Part shown: positions 17,049-25,499 of the stretch, piece by piece | Layout: every line of letters starts with the position of its first letter | How positions within the stretch are numbered: position 1 is the stretch's first letter | Assembly (NCBI RefSeq): GCF_001641755.2 | Contig: NZ_LRFG02000001.1 | Location: 310,001-374,000 of the forward strand | Length of the DNA: 64,000 nucleotides | Source of the DNA: Microbulbifer flavimaris | Lineage (GTDB): Bacteria; Pseudomonadota; Gammaproteobacteria; Pseudomonadales; Cellvibrionaceae | Direction: 5' to 3' | The notes under the pieces: model-generated | What the model saw: the letters and a program-made list of their open reading frames with translations, nothing else | What the model was told of the DNA's origin: nothing | Databases searched by the model: none | Translations under genes and position numbers: made by a program

Positions 17049-17366
17049 ATGGAAGTTTGCCCGAGATGCGGTAGCTCCAGCGAAGTTAGAACAAAGCTAA
17101 TATTGTGTGGAGATTATTATCCTCCTGTAGATACAGATGCCGAGGAAAGGTACAGATGGCCAGGCATTTCTCTTGAGTGCATACAGGACAAGTTTCTCAA
17201 ACGAGGCCTGCTAAGACCGTTCCTTGACGGGTATTATTGTTCGGGTTGTGATTTAGGCTTTATCCCGCTAAGTATGCTGAAGGCTTCTGCCAAGGATAGT
17301 ATTTTACAATTTCGATCTAACCAGCGCCGGCACAATCGCGCACGCCGTGCGCTGGACTCGCGATAA
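17049..17366 (+). CDS. Cassette 5: zinc-ribbon-like small protein
   Basis: The 105-residue protein starts at ATG 17049 behind GGAGGTG. CPRCG near residues 4-8 and CSGC at about 63-66 form two knuckles of a likely zinc ribbon. The middle (PPVDTDAEERYRWPGISLECIQDKFLKRGLLRPFL) is not recognised. The last 17 codons or so lie inside attC5, so the Arg-rich tail SNQRRHNRARRALDSR is encoded by recombination-site DNA. Confidence 0.6.
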   Translation: MEVCPRCGSSSEVRTKLILCGDYYPPVDTDAEERYRWPGISLECIQDKFLKRGLLRPFLDGYYCSGCDLGFIPLSMLKASAKDSILQFRSNQRRHNRARRALDSR

Positions 17367-17395
17367 ATCGCTCGCCTGTGCGGCGGGCGTTAATT
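17315..17395 (+). other. attC: attC5, terminal site of the array
   Basis: R'' is ATCTAAC (17315-17321) and the right end GTTAATT (17389-17395). The arms pair as GCGCCGGCACA with TGTGCGGCGGGCG. It is 81 bases, begins within the cassette 5 coding frame and ends 23 bases before the LysR gene, marking the end of the integron. Confidence 0.7.
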
Positions 17396-17418
17396 TCCCT
17401 ATCAGGTTTTTTTACCCT

Positions 17419-18306
17419 TTAATCAAAAGCCCGTTTCTGCTGGCTGAGCAGCAGCTCCAGTGCATCGGGCTGCAAGCGCCGGTTGACAGTAATCGCATAG
17501 AAGTGCTCGAACACATCGGGCACGGTGAAGTAGATGGCCAGCTTGCCGCTGGCCAATTCATCCCTTACCACCACGCTGGGCATGACCGCGACGGCGCCGC
17601 TGTCCCGGGCCAGCAGGCGCAGCATGGCCATGTCATCCACCTCGGCCTGAATTTGCGGATCGAATTGCCACAGGCTGCAAAAGGCATCGAAGCCCTGGCG
17701 CATTTCACTGCGTCGCCCCGGTAGCAGCCAATGCAATTCTGAGAAGCCCTCCGGGAAAGCGCTGGTCGGTTTGAGGTCCGGCGGGCCGATCACCGACAGC
17801 GGCTGACTGGCGACCCGTTGCACCTGCCAGGGGCGGTGGGGGTCGTCGCCGACATTGGTGTTGGTGAGTACCAGGTCCAGTTCATGGTTGGCCAGGCCGT
17901 CGAGCAGGGCAGGCATGGTCAGGCTCTGCAGGCTGAAACGCTGCCCCGGGTCCCCCAGCAAGGGGGCGATAAACACCTCGATAAAGTTACGGGACATGGT
18001 GGCCGCCATACCAATCCGCAGGGTCTGGTGCACCGGGCTGATGCCCTGTCGCACCACGGCTTCCAGTTCTTCTCCCTTTCTGAAGATGTCGTTGGCGTAG
18101 GTGAGTACCTGCTGGCCGGCTTCGGTCAGTAGCAGCTTGCGGCCCTGGCGGTGGAACAGCGGCTGGCCGAGGCTCTCCTCGAGCTGCTTGATCTGAGTCG
18201 AGAGTGCCGATTGGGAAATGTGGAGACGGTTGGCGACCTGGGTGAGGTTGCCACCGCGCGCGACCTGCCAGAAGTAGTAGAGATGATGGTAGTTGAGCCG
18301 GCTCAT
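17419..18306 (-). CDS. LysR-family regulator (NhaR-like), divergent from dabBA
   Basis: The 295-residue protein begins MSRLNYHHLYYFWQVARGGNLTQVANRLHISQSALSTQIKQLEE, the NhaR-type winged helix-turn-helix. A LysR substrate-binding domain follows from about residue 90. NhaR itself responds to sodium and pH, but LysR proteins beside dab genes are also common, and the divergent arrangement suggests control of the dabBA operon. The inducer cannot be read from sequence. Confidence 0.85.
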   Translation of the reverse strand: MSRLNYHHLYYFWQVARGGNLTQVANRLHISQSALSTQIKQLEESLGQPLFHRQGRKLLLTEAGQQVLTYANDIFRKGEELEAVVRQGISPVHQTLRIGMAATMSRNFIEVFIAPLLGDPGQRFSLQSLTMPALLDGLANHELDLVLTNTNVGDDPHRPWQVQRVASQPLSVIGPPDLKPTSAFPEGFSELHWLLPGRRSEMRQGFDAFCSLWQFDPQIQAEVDDMAMLRLLARDSGAVAVMPSVVVRDELASGKLAIYFTVPDVFEHFYAITVNRRLQPDALELLLSQQKRAFD

Positions 18307-18307
18307 A

Positions 18308-18324
18308 GTTCTTTTTTATAGAAC
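18308..18324. promoter_or_regulatory. Inverted repeat between LysR gene and dabB
   Basis: GTTCT-N7-AGAAC is a 17-base dyad one base upstream of the LysR start codon. It contains a T-N11-A core, so it is a candidate LysR autoregulatory site. Confidence 0.45.
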
Positions 18325-18405
18325 GTTTATTCAATTTATATCAATTTTACCTAACTGGTCTCCCTGTGGATACTGCGCCCGTTACGACATAACCATGGGG
18401 GCGAG

Positions 18406-19842
18406 ATGCACACAGAACTTTTGGACCTGCTGCTGACGCTGTTGGTGTCGCTTTTTCCGCTGGCGGCACTGTTGCGGGTGCGCTGGTCGGTGGCGATCGG
18501 TTTCGGCGCTGTGGCGCTGGCGGCAGCTTCTGGCAGCGCTCTGCTGCGGGCGCTCACGGGCGTGGAGCCCGGCCAATGGTTCAGCCCGCATCCCGCCAGC
18601 GCCGTAGTGGCGCTGGTTGTCACTTTCATCGGCTTCCTGGTGCTGCGCTTTTCCCGTAACTACCTCGCTGGCGAGCCGCGCCAGGATGTCTTCCTGCGGC
18701 GCGTCCTCTGGCTGCTGGGCGGCGTGGTGCTGGTGGTGACCACCAATCATGCGCTATTGCTGCTTGCCGGCTGGGTTGGTATCAGCCTGGCACTGCACAG
18801 CCTTCTGCTCTTCTACCCGGAGCGCCCGCGCGCGCAGCTGGCGGCGCACAAGAAATTCCTGCTGGCGCGGATGGCCGAGCTCTCCCTGGCGATCGCCCTG
18901 TTACTGCTTTACCTGCATCACGGCAGCCCCTGGCTGAATGATCTCTTCTCCGCCGATGGCCCCCTGTCCCTGCAGCAGCATGTGGCGATCGTCCTGATTG
19001 CGGTCGCGGCCCTGATCAAGTGTGCCCAGCTGCCGGTGCATGGCTGGCTGATTCAGGTGGTGGAGGCGCCAACACCGGTGTCGGCACTGCTGCACGCGGG
19101 GGTCATCAACCTCGGCGGTTATCTGCTGATACTGGCCGCGCCGCTGCTGGGGGCGTCGGTTGCTGCCCAGTGGCTGGTGCTCGTGGTTGCCGGTCTGTCG
19201 GTGGTGGTGGCCACCTTGGCCATGTGCCTGCAGACCAGTGTCAAGGAGCGGCTGGCCTGGTCCACCAGTGCGCAGATGGGGCTGATGTTGCTGGAATGCG
19301 CCCTCGGCCTTCACGCCCTGGCGCTGCTGCACCTGGCGGCCCATAGCTGCTACAAAGCCCACGGCTTTCTCGCCGCTGCCGACAACATGAACAAGGTGTT
19401 GGCACAGAAACTGTCCGGGCCCCCGCGCTGGCGTTACCGGTTACTGCCGGCGGCAGTGTTCAGCCTCGGTCTCTGGTTGCTGGGGGTCACCCCGGCGGCG
19501 CTGGCCCTGCTGGCACTGACTCTGGTGATGCTCGGGCCACTGGGCGGCGTACTGGTTGCCGGTGCCTACCTGGCCCAGAAAACCCTGTTCGGAACGCTGT
19601 TGCCCGCGCCATTTGTTCCGGGCTGGCCGGAGACTGTCTGGGTCTGCGCCATGGCCCTGCTGTTGCTGGCGGGCTTTATCGCCCAGGGTGACCCCAGGCG
19701 TATGCGCCTGCGGCACTGGCTGCACGCTGGCCTTTTCCTCGATCACTGGTCCACCCGCCTGACGCTGGCAGTCTGGCCAGCCCCAATTGAGCAGCTTGCG
19801 CTTCTCTCCGCTGCAAAACGTAACAAGGAGTCCTGGTCATGA
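18406..19842 (+). CDS. dabB: DabB: NuoL-like subunit of the DAB inorganic-carbon pump
   Basis: The 478-residue, almost wholly membrane-embedded protein belongs to the proton-conducting NuoL/MrpA family. The conserved KCAQLPVHGWLIQVVEAPTPVSALLHAGVINLGGYL block (about residues 205-240) carries the Lys and His expected in the channel. Its last 4 bases overlap dabA (ATGA), indicating translational coupling. In the DAB model of Halothiobacillus, DabB couples the cation gradient to CO2 hydration by DabA, accumulating bicarbonate in the cytoplasm. The context with dabA separates it from Complex I or Mrp subunits. Confidence 0.9.
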   Translation: MHTELLDLLLTLLVSLFPLAALLRVRWSVAIGFGAVALAAASGSALLRALTGVEPGQWFSPHPASAVVALVVTFIGFLVLRFSRNYLAGEPRQDVFLRRVLWLLGGVVLVVTTNHALLLLAGWVGISLALHSLLLFYPERPRAQLAAHKKFLLARMAELSLAIALLLLYLHHGSPWLNDLFSADGPLSLQQHVAIVLIAVAALIKCAQLPVHGWLIQVVEAPTPVSALLHAGVINLGGYLLILAAPLLGASVAAQWLVLVVAGLSVVVATLAMCLQTSVKERLAWSTSAQMGLMLLECALGLHALALLHLAAHSCYKAHGFLAAADNMNKVLAQKLSGPPRWRYRLLPAAVFSLGLWLLGVTPAALALLALTLVMLGPLGGVLVAGAYLAQKTLFGTLLPAPFVPGWPETVWVCAMALLLLAGFIAQGDPRRMRLRHWLHAGLFLDHWSTRLTLAVWPAPIEQLALLSAAKRNKESWS

Positions 19843-22088
19843 GCCTTACCGCTGCCTGTGCCCGTATTGCCCCCGCATGGCCCCTGGATCAGTTGATTGC
19901 CGTCAACCCCTGGTGGCCGCTGGTCGACCAGCCGATGCCGGAAGTTGCCGCGCGGCTGGCCGCACTCGGTGGCGTGCGTTGTTTGATGAGCATCGACCAC
20001 TACCGGGCACAGAACATCAGTGAGGCCGCACTGGTTGCGGCAGCGGAGGAGCATGGAGTGTCCGTCGCTGATGTGCTGGCGAGCCGTGACAATCCCGCGC
20101 CGCGGCACTGGCAGTCGCTGGCGGCAATGCATCGCCAGAGCGACGCCTTCAGCTGGCGGGATGCCATTGTTGATCAGGTCAGCCGCTGCTGTGCCATGTA
20201 CTGGCAGGAGGCGGACGATCTCTACCGACACTGGCTGGCGCATACCCGCGATGAGAAGGGCCTGGCGCTGTTGATGGGCTGCCCGCAGTTGCGCCGGCTG
20301 CTGAAAGAGCTGCCCAACGATGCTGCGGCAATGCTGGAACTGGCACAGACCTCGCTGGGTATCAGCGAAGAGGATGCCTGCTCGCTGGGGCATGGCTGGT
20401 TGCTGGAGATCAATGGTTGGGCCTCGGCGGCTGCCTATCTCCACTGGCAGGCCAACCTGGCCGGAGAGGAGCGTCACTGTCTCGAGCAGCTGCTGGCGAT
20501 CCGCCTTGCCTGGGAGTGGCTCACCCTGCAACTGGCTGACGAGGAATTACTGTGGAGCTGGCAGCAGCAATCTATTCCCATGTTGATCGAGGCCCACCGC
20601 TCGCACCAGCGCTTGCCCTGGGTCTGGCAGCGGGCCGCAGAGCTCGATTACCAGCGCGGCCTCGCACAACAACTGGCGCAGCCCGCCGAGTCGAAGGCGC
20701 CGGCGAAGCTGCAGGCGGTGTTCTGTATCGATGTGCGATCCGAGCCGATGCGCAGGGCCCTGGAAGCACAGGACGCGGGTATCGAGACCCGTGGCTTTGC
20801 CGGTTTCTTCGGCTTGCCGCTCGGTTATCGCCCCGGCGATGGCAAGTACCAGCGGCCGCAGCTGCCCGGGTTGCTCGCCCCGCAGATCTGGGTGCGCGAG
20901 GCCGAGCCGGTCAAGGCCGGCCCCATAAAGCTCAAACGCAAAACCTACTGGCAGCGACTGATGGGTGGCTCTCCCGGGACTTTTGGCGCGGTGGAAGCCA
21001 CCGGACTGGCCTATGCCGCCCGGCTGGTAAACCGCAGCTTCTGGCCGAGCGCACCGCAGCAACCGGTCAACCGGTTGTTGAGGGAGTCCCAGGGGGAGTT
21101 TGTGCTGGAGGATGGTGATGGCCCGCTCAGTGTCGAGCGTCAGGCGGAGTTGCTGGCCGGGGTGCTCACTGCCATGGGGCTCGCCGATCCGGCACCGCTG
21201 GTGTTGCTGGTGGGTCACGGCAGCAGCACCTGCAATAACCCCCATGCCGCGGGGCTGGATTGCGGTGCCTGTGGCGGCCAGAGCGGTGAACTGAATGTGC
21301 GGGTGCTGGCCCAGCTGGCCAATGACCCGGAGGTGCGCGAGGTCCTGGCGCGCAGTCATGGCATTTTCCTGTCGCCGCAGTGCCGGTTCATTGCGGCCCT
21401 GCACGATACCACCGCGGATAATATTCACTGTTTCGATGAGGTCGGTGCAGAAGTCGAGGAATGGCTGTCGCACGCGGGTCAGCAGGCCCGCGCGGAGCGC
21501 GCGCCGCGGCTCGGTGAAACCTGCAGCGAGGCGCTCGAACGGCGCGGCTGGGACTGGTCCCAGACCCGGCCCGAATGGGGGCTGGCTGACAACGCGGCCT
21601 TTGTCATCGCGCCACGTGCCCGCACCCGCCACCTGAACCTGGGTGGGCGAGTTTTCCTGCACGACTACGACTGGCAACAGGACGATGAATACCGGCTGTT
21701 GGAAACGCTGCTGACTGCCCCGATGCTGGTCACCCACTGGATCAACATGCAGTACAACGCATCGGTCACTGATCCGCAGCGTTACGGCAGTGGTAACAAG
21801 ATTTTGCACAACCTGGTGGACAACCTCGGTGTGCTGGAAGGGCAGGGCGGAGATCTCCGCATCGGTCTTTCCCGGCAGGCAGTGCACGATGGCGAGAGCT
21901 GGCAACACCGCCCGCAGCGGTTGAGTGTCGTGGTAGCCGCACCGGAGGAGCCACTGCGCGCGTTGGTCAACAAGCACGAAGTGGTCCGGCAGCTGGTGGA
22001 CAACCACTGGCTGACCCTGTCGCGGCTGGACAGTGACGGTCGCTTATTCCGGTTGTACCGGGATGAATATCGGGAGGAAGCGGCTTAA
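19839..22088 (+). CDS. dabA: DabA: DUF2309 carbonic-anhydrase-like subunit
   Basis: The 749-residue protein is of the DUF2309/DabA family. The four zinc ligands known from Halothiobacillus DabA (Cys351, Asp353, His524, Cys539) have counterparts here: Cys296 and Asp298 in VFCIDVRSEP, and His460 and Cys475 in VGHGSSTCNN..DCGACGG, with the same 2- and 15-residue spacings. The protein is therefore predicted to be catalytically competent, hydrating CO2 to bicarbonate on the cytoplasmic face. It overlaps dabB by 4 bases. It is of the shorter DabA type. Confidence 0.92.
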   Translation: MSLTAACARIAPAWPLDQLIAVNPWWPLVDQPMPEVAARLAALGGVRCLMSIDHYRAQNISEAALVAAAEEHGVSVADVLASRDNPAPRHWQSLAAMHRQSDAFSWRDAIVDQVSRCCAMYWQEADDLYRHWLAHTRDEKGLALLMGCPQLRRLLKELPNDAAAMLELAQTSLGISEEDACSLGHGWLLEINGWASAAAYLHWQANLAGEERHCLEQLLAIRLAWEWLTLQLADEELLWSWQQQSIPMLIEAHRSHQRLPWVWQRAAELDYQRGLAQQLAQPAESKAPAKLQAVFCIDVRSEPMRRALEAQDAGIETRGFAGFFGLPLGYRPGDGKYQRPQLPGLLAPQIWVREAEPVKAGPIKLKRKTYWQRLMGGSPGTFGAVEATGLAYAARLVNRSFWPSAPQQPVNRLLRESQGEFVLEDGDGPLSVERQAELLAGVLTAMGLADPAPLVLLVGHGSSTCNNPHAAGLDCGACGGQSGELNVRVLAQLANDPEVREVLARSHGIFLSPQCRFIAALHDTTADNIHCFDEVGAEVEEWLSHAGQQARAERAPRLGETCSEALERRGWDWSQTRPEWGLADNAAFVIAPRARTRHLNLGGRVFLHDYDWQQDDEYRLLETLLTAPMLVTHWINMQYNASVTDPQRYGSGNKILHNLVDNLGVLEGQGGDLRIGLSRQAVHDGESWQHRPQRLSVVVAAPEEPLRALVNKHEVVRQLVDNHWLTLSRLDSDGRLFRLYRDEYREEAA

Positions 22089-22234
22089 AGGCCGCGCAAG
22101 GGAGAGTCTGTTCCGTGCCGAGTGCCAGCATCCGCCGGTAAAGTGGTCTGTGTATTGACGTGTGGCGCGGTGAATTTCAACTTTCAATCGTCAGCCGGAA
22201 GATCTTTCAGTAAGAATCCGGGAGGGTGTGCCCA

Positions 22235-23251
22235 GTGAAAACCGAGTATCTCGACAAGAGTGCCACTGACCGGGCTGCGGAATTGCTTTCCGCGGGCCAA
22301 CTGGTGGCGCTGCCGACGGAAACTGTCTACGGTCTGGCGGCGGATGCCAGCAATCCCGCAGCGGTCGCTGCAACTTTTCAGGCCAAGGGGCGGCCTGCGG
22401 ATCACCCGTTGATCGTGCACCTCAGCAGTGTGGAGGAGATGGCATTCTGGGCAGCATCCGTCCCTCCGGAAGCCTGGGCGCTGGCGAACAAGTTCTGGCC
22501 GGGACCGCTGACGTTGCTCCTCGAGCGGGGAAAACTTGTAGACGATGTCATTACCGGCGGGCGCGATACTGTGGCCCTGCGATTGCCGGCCCATCCCCTG
22601 TTTCTTCTGGTGCTAAAGCGATTGGGTCGCGCGGTCACGGCTCCGTCGGCCAACCGTCACAAGCGATTGAGTCCCACGTCGGCAGAGCATGTGCGCCGCG
22701 AATTGGATGGCCGGATCGGTGCTGTGCTCGACGGCGGCGACTGCGCATTTGGATTGGAATCGACCATTCTCGATCTCACCGGCACTCCGCTGATTTTACG
22801 CCCTGGCCCGATCAGCGCGACGGACATTGAAGCCTGTCTGGGGCGGCCGGTGGCGCAGCCCACAGAACATTCGGTGGCAGTGGCCGGCAACATGCGCGAG
22901 CACTATCGCCCGCAGGCGCCGGTCTGGCTGGTGCCGGCCGACTCACTCGAAACCGTCGTCGGTCAGATGCAGGCTGGGCGCTTCGGTGTGTTGCATTTGC
23001 CGGGTAACCGACCTGCCGTGGGTCAGTGCGTTGAGATGCCGCCAGCTGCACAGGATTTCGGAGCGCACCTGTACCGACAGATGCGGAACATGGATGAGAG
23101 TGGCTGCGAGGTAATTCTTATCGAGGAACCCCCGGCAGGCGCCACCTGGTCCGCGATACGCGATCGCCTGCGGCGCGCGGCTGTGTCCGTCGCGGCCGAA
23201 GCCCGGGTGATCAATGAAGCGCTGCAGTCGCAGTCGGTCAAAGCGGGTTAG
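22235..23251 (+). CDS. L-threonylcarbamoyladenylate synthase, Sua5 type
   Basis: GTG at 22235 is preferred over the GTG at 22226 because GGGAGGG ends 8 bases before it; the product is 338 residues. The N-terminal YrdC domain is clear (LVALPTETVYGLAADA, FQAKGRPADHPLIVHL, KFWPGPLTLLL, RLPAHP, PSANRHKRLSPTSAEHV). After a linker comes the C-terminal Sua5 domain, so this is the long form, not the short TsaC/YrdC form. It makes threonylcarbamoyl-AMP for t6A modification of tRNA position 37. No terminator-like T run follows, but a long hairpin does. Confidence 0.9.
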   Translation: MKTEYLDKSATDRAAELLSAGQLVALPTETVYGLAADASNPAAVAATFQAKGRPADHPLIVHLSSVEEMAFWAASVPPEAWALANKFWPGPLTLLLERGKLVDDVITGGRDTVALRLPAHPLFLLVLKRLGRAVTAPSANRHKRLSPTSAEHVRRELDGRIGAVLDGGDCAFGLESTILDLTGTPLILRPGPISATDIEACLGRPVAQPTEHSVAVAGNMREHYRPQAPVWLVPADSLETVVGQMQAGRFGVLHLPGNRPAVGQCVEMPPAAQDFGAHLYRQMRNMDESGCEVILIEEPPAGATWSAIRDRLRRAAVSVAAEARVINEALQSQSVKAG

Positions 23252-23598
23252 AGAATGCTTTGTAATCAGGTGAAGCCAGATCGGCATGGCAAGGGAGTGT
23301 CCCGGGACAGAACTCCGTTCCGGGCTGACCTCTGATTACCGCCGGGGCCGAGAGTCCGCAGCCAGTGGGCAACGCCATCGGGTGGCCGGTACAGCTGCTC
23401 TGGAGATCAGATAACAGCAGGGGCTTGCGCGCATCGGGCACCAGGGCGCAGTGACTGCTCACGATACTCGGTTACAAAACGTTGTATGAATTGCTTTTAG
23501 GTACGTACGCGGGGAGAGACTATCGCCATCGGCCATTCTGGTAATGAAAGATGGGCAGTAGCGATAATGTGGTTCGCCTCCTCGATATCTGGGGGGCA
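23252..23598. other. 347-base gene-free interval with one long hairpin
   Basis: The stretch lies between two convergent genes. The only structure seen is the hairpin at 23262-23339. The rest shows no ORF with coding character, no promoter pair and no terminator T run. Confidence 0.5.
23262..23339. other. Long imperfect hairpin
   Basis: The outer 8-bp helix GTAATCAG / CTGATTAC is perfect. Inside it are AGCC / GGCT and a GGAGT / ACTCC helix with a palindromic GTCCCGGGAC between. It starts 10 bases after the Sua5 stop. It could be a structured 3' UTR, a repeat element or a terminator-like end without T run. Confidence 0.45.
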
Positions 23599-24279
23599 TT
23601 ACCGGATAAAACGGAGCCACCGCCACAGGCTGAGAATCTCTGCCAGAGCACCTGCAAAGTAGGTCAGCGCTGCGGCCTTCAGCACCGAGCGGATCGCTGT
23701 TAGGTGCTGCTCTGGAGCATACCCTTCTCGCAGTATTGGCAGTGCCTTGTTGAAGCTCGCATCGTATTCCTCGGGGAGAATGGCGGCGTACATCAAAGCC
23801 GAGGCCAGCATCGTGATGATGCCGAGGCCAATGGCCAGGGCGAACAGGTGCGGGATCTTTACCACCAGGGCGACAGACGAGAGAAGCAGGAGAAGGCCTG
23901 TACCGATTTTCCGGATAAAAAAGGCCTTGCCCAGGTGTTTCTGTCTCAGGTGGCTGACAGGTTCGTTGCGAATGAACTGAATCGCATGGCCCACCTCGTG
24001 CGCGGCTACGGCGACCGCCGTCAGTGACTTGCCATCATGGACGCGGGGGCTAAGGGACACGATCTTCTCTGCGGGATTGTAATGATCCTGGTCAGGCTGG
24101 CCACGCTCAACAGTGACGCCCTCCAGCCCGAAGCGCTCCACGAGGTGGCGCGCCAGCTCCCCGCCGGTTCCCGGCATGTCCGGCAGCTGGCGGGCATGTC
24201 GCCACATGATGAATCGCACCCACAGGGAGGGGCCATATATCAGCAGGAGGATGAGTAGGGCGCCCGTTGCGTAAATCAT
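23599..24279 (-). CDS. YugP-type membrane zinc metallopeptidase
   Basis: Start placed at ATG 24279 (226 residues), matching the usual length of about 225; a TTG at 24324 would add 15 residues. A transmembrane helix at 4-20 is followed by the zinc motif HEVGH at 94-98, two more hydrophobic segments (about 120-160) and a C-terminal helix pair. The HYNP..KIVSLSP block before the zinc motif is typical of the family. Substrate unknown. Monocistronic on the minus strand. Confidence 0.83.
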   Translation of the reverse strand: MIYATGALLILLLIYGPSLWVRFIMWRHARQLPDMPGTGGELARHLVERFGLEGVTVERGQPDQDHYNPAEKIVSLSPRVHDGKSLTAVAVAAHEVGHAIQFIRNEPVSHLRQKHLGKAFFIRKIGTGLLLLLSSVALVVKIPHLFALAIGLGIITMLASALMYAAILPEEYDASFNKALPILREGYAPEQHLTAIRSVLKAAALTYFAGALAEILSLWRWLRFIR

Positions 24280-24411
24280 TGCCTTTCCCGGTTGAAGCGC
24301 ATGCGCGGGAATATTGTTGGCCAATCAGTTTACCGGACGCCGCGCCCACTATCGACATAGACATCGACAGGCAGGGAGCTGGGGCCTCAGTTGTGGCCGA
24401 CAGGGGGCGGC

Positions 24412-25275
24412 TTACTCGGGGCTTAGCAGGGATTGTTGGATATGGAAGAGGTGCTGCTCGCCGCCGGCATCGATGGTGACAGCAACGGTGCGCGCGCCGT
24501 CGTCAGGGAGGTCGTCAATATCCAAGGCGATATAGCCCCCTTCCACAGTGCCCGGGGCTAGTGCCTCGATCTGCAGGAGGTGGCGGTATTTGGGGGTGGT
24601 GCGCAGGTAGCGTATCTCACGCACCAAGCGGTTGAACGGGTTTTCATCCAGTAAAACCACTCGCCCGCTGGCCGCGCGGGCCACGGTACCAAAAGACGTC
24701 TTGGTGGGGAGCGGCTTGCGGAGGGTGTAATCCAGGTCGTCGAGGACTTCACGGATACAGCGTGATTCTCCCAAGCTGGCATCGCCATCGGGCGCTTCGC
24801 TGAGCAGGTCGCATTCCTGCAGGCCGCGCAGGTTTAGGTGGGGGTTACTGACTGGTGTGCCCACGTGTCTGTCGTTGACGCTCAGGATCTTCCTTCGGGT
24901 GTGCTCGTCGCGCCAGTGATTGAATTCGTCTTGGGATAGCGAGCTGATCAGGGCTTTTTCTTCCCCGGCAGGCTCAGCCTCACCGTGTTCAACCATCCAT
25001 GCCGAGACGCTTTCATGCCCCATTGAGAGCGGCGATTGTCCGCCGTTGTAGACCCACAGGCGCAGGAACAGCACCCCTTGTTCGTCACGGAAAGTTTCCT
25101 GGTCTATTCCCAATGCCACTAGGTGTTCACCCTCGGAAAATACCGTTGGCTGTCCGTAGATGGACTGCAGGGTTTGCCCCGTATCGGCGACAGGGCGGTT
25201 GGCAAAGGTCGCGTCACTGGCACATCCCGGCAGGCCCAGTAGGCCAGCCAGTAACAACTGTTTTATGTTTTTCAT
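24412..25275 (-). CDS. Lipoprotein of unknown function
   Basis: The 287-residue protein begins MKNIKQLLLAGLLGLPGCAS with lipobox LPGC, so it should be lipidated. I recognise no family. Visible features are an early domain with two beta-rich stretches (VFLRLWVYNGG type) around residues 60-90 and a central Cys pair (QECDLL, SRCIREV). A C-terminal beta domain follows (GGYIALDIDDLPDDGARTVAVTIDAGGE). It lies between the YugP and pepD genes on the same strand but with gaps over 100 bases, so an operon is not evident. Confidence 0.6.
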   Translation of the reverse strand: MKNIKQLLLAGLLGLPGCASDATFANRPVADTGQTLQSIYGQPTVFSEGEHLVALGIDQETFRDEQGVLFLRLWVYNGGQSPLSMGHESVSAWMVEHGEAEPAGEEKALISSLSQDEFNHWRDEHTRRKILSVNDRHVGTPVSNPHLNLRGLQECDLLSEAPDGDASLGESRCIREVLDDLDYTLRKPLPTKTSFGTVARAASGRVVLLDENPFNRLVREIRYLRTTPKYRHLLQIEALAPGTVEGGYIALDIDDLPDDGARTVAVTIDAGGEQHLFHIQQSLLSPE

Positions 25276-25499
25276 GGCGAGGTTTCGCTGCTTTTACCTG
25301 GCAAGGCTATACGCAGCGGGGCGGAGATGGATGTGCAGGGGCGCAATACCGGCGCTTGGCTCAACGCAGGGGGCCATGGATGGGATACAGATCTCACCTG
25401 ACTCTCGGCAACCGGGATACCGGTCAAGTGAAGCCAAGTCCGGTTGCCCTGGCCAGTAGTCGGGGCCGGTGGGGGCCTTCCCCCTGTCCGGCCGAGGTA

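Noticed and set aside
18406-22088. Complex I or Mrp antiporter fragment
   Set aside because: The NuoL-like protein is coupled by overlap to a DabA with all four zinc ligands; no other nuo or mrp genes are present.
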